Below are positions 60,550 to 64,000 of a DNA stretch of 64,000 nucleotides, in pieces. The stretch comes from Erpobdella octoculata (Eukaryota > Annelida > Clitellata > Hirudinida > Erpobdellidae): assembly GCA_963978895.1 (NCBI GenBank), contig OZ022244.1:28568769-28632768 (forward strand), in the 5' to 3' direction. Position 1 is the first letter of the stretch, and the number at the start of each line of letters is the position of its first letter. A program made the position numbers and the translations under genes. Under the pieces are notes generated by a model. The model was not told the DNA's origin and searched no databases. It saw only the letters and a program-made list of their open reading frames with translations.

Positions 60550-60749
60550 CAATTTGTTTTACAATTAATTCATCAATACAAAGGTGAATAAACACTGAAA
60601 TGACCGTCGTTTCATTAGAAATAAAATAACACAAAAATTAAATGAAAAGTCTTTCATTTAGCCGTCCATTGAGTAACTTTTAGACGAAGAAATTTCAATG
60701 CTGTTTTTTCTCGAGTAATTTTTGTTGCATTTTTTATTTAATATATTTT

Positions 60750-60755
60750 AATATA

Positions 60756-60789
<34 letters not shown>
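60750..60789. repeat. Short (TA)n
   Basis: TATATA run of about 30 bases, about 120 bases upstream of the possible exon at 60905. Confidence 0.9.
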
Positions 60790-60793
<4 letters not shown>

Positions 60794-60904
60794 TGCTGTG
60801 CAAATCCATATGCCGATATTTTCTTATTATTCAAGTTAGTCCAAAAAACTTAAAACAAGCTTTTTTAAGATAAAAACGTTTTGGTTATTGAATAATGTGA
60901 TATC

Positions 60905-61084
60905 ATGTTATTTGTTTTATGCTTATTATTATGCTGTATGTTTGAGAACTCTAGCTTATCGGGAGCTAATTGGTTAAGATTCTATGCAATAGAGACAACA
61001 GACACAAGACAATTAAGTGAAGCTGAAGCTTATTATATGACGGTAGTATGTGAAACCGTTACAAAGTTTTTCCTTGATATTAAA
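60905..61084 (+). CDS. Possible first exon of a secreted protein (signal peptide + galactose-binding-like start)
   Basis: An ATG opens a hydrophobic leader (MLFVLCLLLCCMF), then SGANWLRFYAIETTDTRQ and LSEAEAYY. The pattern (aromatic-LR-aliphatic, then LSEAE.YY) resembles the conserved NWLRI...LSLAEVEVY strand pair of F5/8 or fucolectin-like domains in secreted invertebrate proteins. A donor GATATTAAA|GTAATT closes the exon; beyond it the frame degenerates. Downstream exons would lie past 61200 or be absent (pseudogene). Confidence 0.4.
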
Positions 61085-61199
61085 GTAATTTTCATTCAAA
61101 TCAGCTATTTTTACACACTTTTACTTAACTTGACTTCTCTGTCTGTCTATATATATGTCTATCTGTCTGTCGTCAAATTTTGCAATCGATTATAAACTA

Positions 61200-61930
61200 A
61201 CTTCCCGATGAGCTAGAGACTTCAAAATTTAAACATATCTCCGAACTAGCTAATTAATGCATTCTATCAAATTTTCGGATCGATTGGACAAAATTTAATT
61301 AAATAATCATTTGTGATATTTTCGTCGAACTATTTATTGTCTATGCTAATATGCTCGTTGTTTATGTAACAGAATGTGGCCTACACAATCGATTATATAA
61401 AAGTGTGTTTTTAAAAAATTTTGTTTTTTGAATCACTTGTTTGAGTTTATATAAAGTTCAATATTTAAAAAAATTTCTTGCTAAATTGTCCTAAAAGTAA
61501 AAAAAATCAAAAGATTCTTCTGCAAAGTAACAGTTATATATTTTCTTGGACCTCGCTTATCTTATAAGTTGTTTTGAGTTATTCGCTTGGTGGCGCTCTG
61601 TGACTTACTTATTATGTAAATATAATCTGAAACATTTGCATTGTACATTGAATACTCAAAAATAAAAATAATTACCTAACGTAACTGTAATAAAACATAT
61701 ATTTTAAAACAATAGTATTTATCTCTTATAAATAAAAAACAAATTCAACATTGGTCGGACGCTAGCTGCGCTAGAAAAGCTCTATCAACAAATCTAACAA
61801 AAAAAATATGCTAACCGGTTTTCATGAGCGAGCAAGTCTGTGTTTTTGTAGCATATTAGCATATATACTATATATGTGTAATACCTATGTATTGTATTTC
61901 TAACCATATGAACGAGTAAAACATGTTCTG
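61200..61930. other. No gene seen
   Basis: AT-rich unique sequence. I could not find a phase-matching exon to extend the 60905 candidate. Confidence 0.5.
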
Positions 61931-61944
61931 CTAAACGCTATTTT

Positions 61945-62115
61945 TCTTACTCTGGTCCCTTTCTCTGGAACTCTCTTCCTACTTCTCTAACTAAATCATG
62001 GACTTAAATCTTATCTGTTTAATAGTGTTTAATAAATTCGTGTCCGAGCGCCCTTGAACGCCAAGGAAATATCGCTATGAAAATTTTATGGACTGATTGT
62101 GCATGTTAAAATGAA
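61945..62115 (+). mobile_element. CR1/L2-like retrotransposon 3' fragment
   Basis: The plus strand reads SLFLWNSLPTSLTKSW around 61955-62000, the C-terminal block of CR1/L2-type ORF2. After a stop comes GAGCGCCCTTGAACGCCAAG, a 3' UTR motif typical of that group, then AAATGAAATAAAATAAT as tail. The copy is short, 5'-truncated and dead. Confidence 0.65.
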
Positions 62116-62254
62116 ATAAAATAATTTAGGCAAGTATATATCAGTGAGGGTAAGGCAGGTTAAGTAGATTATTAATAATGTCATGCAATTAACTAAAATA
62201 GTTGTTAGTACACCCGGTGTAGTCAGGTAGTACTAAAATTTTTAAATAAAACTT

Positions 62255-62478
62255 GTGATCGCGAAAGCAAGTGGGGACGGAAAAAGGAGCGGAGCAAAAG
62301 AGCGAGCGGGAAAGCGACCGGGAATGGGAGAGAAAGCGGGAGCGGGAAGGCGACCGGGAACGAAAGAGCAAGCAGGAACGGGAAAGCGACCGAGAGCGGG
62401 AGAACAAGCAGGAAAGGAAACGGGAGCGAGAGAGAAAAGCGATATAAAAACCTCTAAAAACCCCAGGTACAGGTCTAG
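62255..62478 (+). mobile_element. Helitron 3' fragment
   Basis: GCGACCGGGAATGGGAGAGA-type units are followed by AAAAACCTCTAAAAACCCCAGG, and the fragment ends in CTAG (62475-62478) before T. It matches the end of the 41000-42146 element, but the hairpin is decayed and the 5' part is missing. Confidence 0.68.
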
Positions 62479-62506
62479 TAGGTATTGATTTGTTTGGTGT
62501 GCACCT

Positions 62507-62578
62507 GGCTCGGTGGCCAAGTGGTAAGGCGTCTGTCTCGTAAACAGAAGATCCGGGGTTCAAACCCCCGTCGGGCCT
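62507..62578 (+). tRNA. tRNA-Thr(CGT): tRNA-Thr (anticodon CGT)
   Basis: The cloverleaf closes: acceptor GGCTCGG with TCGGGCC (one G-T), D arm GGCCAAGTGGTAAGGC (A box), anticodon stem TCTGT/ACAGA around loop CTCGTAA, and T arm CCGGGGTTCAAACCCCCG (B box). The TTTATCGTTTT downstream serves as terminator. It lies between a Helitron 3' end (62478) and a Helitron 5' start (62591). Confidence 0.94.
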
Positions 62579-62590
62579 TTATCGTTTTAA

Positions 62591-62990
62591 TCTAGATATA
62601 TGAAAATGAATGTGCTTGTTTGTGGGCTTGTGTGTCCTTTATGCCTTGCTACACCATTAATCAGATCATTATGAAATTTTCACACAACATTGAAAGTCAA
62701 TAGAGGTAGGTTTTTGTGAAGACAAATTAAGATCGTTCACAAAGCGATTTAGCAAGTGGCACAGTCACGTCAACGTTTTCAGTCAATCACAGCGCAAGAA
62801 AAAGCGTTAACAAGAATAATTATCGGATTCGTCCTGTCCTTATACACGGATTGTAAACACGCGAGCGGGAAATAGAAAGCGACCGGGAAAAATTAGCGGA
62901 GCGGGAGAGGGGAACGAGCGGAAACGGAAAAGCAAGCGGGAACGGAAAAGCGAACGGGAGCGAAAGAACGAGCGGGAAATAGAAAATATC
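62591..62990 (+). mobile_element. Helitron 5' part with decayed minisatellite
   Basis: It begins TCTAGATATATGAAAATGAA after an A. It shares CTTTATGCCTTGCTACACC and TGAAATTTTCACACAACA with 41040-41095. GAGCGGGAAATAGAAAGCG-type units follow (62855-62985). No hairpin or CTAG end is found, so it is 3'-truncated. Confidence 0.65.
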
Positions 62991-63317
62991 TGTTGCTGTC
63001 ATTTTATTAAGCGTGTTTTTAATTTTTTAATACCTTATATTAACTTCAACGCTGGTCCGTCCTGCTTGCTTGTATGCTTGCTTGCTGAATGTTTACAAAC
63101 ATTGAAAGTGAAAACTAACTAAAGAATGAGCTGCTATGATTATAACCGTGACAACTGGCGAGAAAGATGGAGCCTCAAGAAAAGTCTTTCGTCTTTTATT
63201 CAATTTACTCTACTTTATTATAACATCATGTATGTAACTAATGTAACATAGTAACAATCTGAACTTTGTGGTATATTTGTGAAATGACCTTAAGAACTAG
63301 CACGAGTAGTTGCAGCT

Positions 63318-63429
63318 GTCAGGATGGCCGAGCGGTCTAAGGCGCCAGACTCAAGGATAAGCCTTGCTTTGCAATGCAGAGTATTCTGGTCCACTTCTGT
63401 GGGCGTGGGTTCAAATCCCACTTCTGACA
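63318..63429 (+). tRNA. tRNA-Leu(CAA): tRNA-Leu (anticodon CAA) with 28-nt intron, copy 1
   Basis: Acceptor GTCAGGA pairs with TTCTGAC; discriminator A. The anticodon stem is CCAGA/TCTGG with CTCAAG before the intron (63356-63383) at the canonical position after nucleotide 37. A long variable arm (TCCACTTCTGTGGGCG) marks a class II tRNA. T arm GTGGGTTCAAATCCCAC. A TTTTTTT terminator follows. Introns in tRNA-Leu(CAA) are common in animals. Confidence 0.96.
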
Positions 63430-63877
63430 CATTTTTTTGACAAAAACACCGTAGAATTACTAGAGTTTTTTTACTTAGATTTCTGAAAAAAGTTCTTCCA
63501 GAGACGAAGAGTATAATGATTTTCAGCTATTTTGTTAAAACTAAAAAAGCTATTATGTCACGCCAAAATACGCTGAAATCGTTTCGATATATCATTATGA
63601 GCCCTGAGGTGTTACACAAAAGGGCACTTGAAATCCAAATAAACTTAGGACTTTTGTATCATTTTTAGTATGCAGCCATAATTTTTCATAATGATAAATG
63701 AAACATTTTATTATGTTTTATATTATATTCAGTAACTCAGTGAAGTATTAAAAATATTTTTGTTGGGATTTTCGGACAACCCTTTAAAAATACAATAAAA
63801 TTGAAAACGTATAAAATCTTATGTTAACTGGATAGAATCAAGAGCTGCTCTGCTTTACTTGAAGTAAGATACCAGTT

Positions 63878-63989
63878 GTCAGGATGGCCGAGCGGTCTAA
63901 GGCGCCAGACTCAAGGATAAGCCTTGCTTTGCAATGCAGAGTATTCTGGTCCACTTCTGTGGGCGTGGGTTCAAATCCCACTTCTGACA
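63878..63989 (+). tRNA. tRNA-Leu(CAA): tRNA-Leu (anticodon CAA) with 28-nt intron, copy 2
   Basis: Identical to copy 1 over all 112 bases, including the intron (63916-63943), with a TTTTT terminator. Flanks differ from the first copy apart from a few bases, and the spacing between the copies is 560 bases. Confidence 0.96.
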
Positions 63990-64000
63990 CATTTTTAATT

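Overview
This is eukaryotic (animal) genomic DNA. It is AT-rich, has spliced genes with GT-AG introns, many microsatellites and minisatellites, non-LTR retrotransposons, non-autonomous Helitrons, SINEs and nuclear tRNA genes, one of them with an intron. A protostome ZEB/zfh1 homologue, a ninjurin and an ARHGAP18/28/40 protein place it in Metazoa, most likely Bilateria. The repeat and gene style suggests a lophotrochozoan (annelid or mollusc), but the window alone does not settle this. One assembly gap of 200 N is present (13404-13603). Most genes are split into short exons, so I rebuilt them by hand from homology, splice sites and intron phase. None of the models has transcript support.

Layout. 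1-2.8 kb: a CR1/Jockey-like retrotransposon on the minus strand; its ORF2 stays open to the left edge and its ORF1 is truncated by a satellite with 189-bp higher-order structure. 3.7-11.8 kb (minus): a secreted multi-domain gene (signal peptide, possible galactose-binding-like exons, cysteine-rich exon, EGF-like exon, calcium-binding EGF exon) running 3' towards the window start; a roughly 1-kb (TTTA)n array lies just upstream of its start codon. 14.6-18.9 kb (plus): a CR1-like element with both ORFs open, next to an older antisense fragment of a related element. 19.7-21.5 kb (plus): a ninjurin-like gene with a very long insertion between its hydrophobic segments. 21.9-22.2 kb: a foldback element made of a 20-bp satellite. 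24.5-31.4 kb (minus): a complete 16-exon ARHGAP18/28/40-type RhoGAP gene (about 564 aa). 33.5-47.6 kb (minus): a complete 7-exon ZEB/zfh1 gene (about 897 aa) with two zinc-finger clusters, a homeodomain, a PLDLS CtBP-binding motif and two miR-8/miR-200 seed matches downstream of the stop. Its 8-kb intron carries nested Helitrons and many simple repeats. 50.3-51.2 kb (plus): a possible two-exon small gene, divergent from ZEB. 52-62 kb: mostly repeats, a tRNA-Ala, a MITE, a CACCTG cluster and a possible signal-peptide exon. 62.2-64 kb: Helitron pieces flanking a tRNA-Thr gene, then two identical intron-bearing tRNA-Leu(CAA) genes.

The genes do not form an operon. The only functional link I can suggest is regulatory: ZEB with miR-8/200, and possibly the CACCTG cluster 13 kb upstream of it. 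ZEB and ARHGAP are in tandem on the minus strand; ninjurin and ARHGAP converge.
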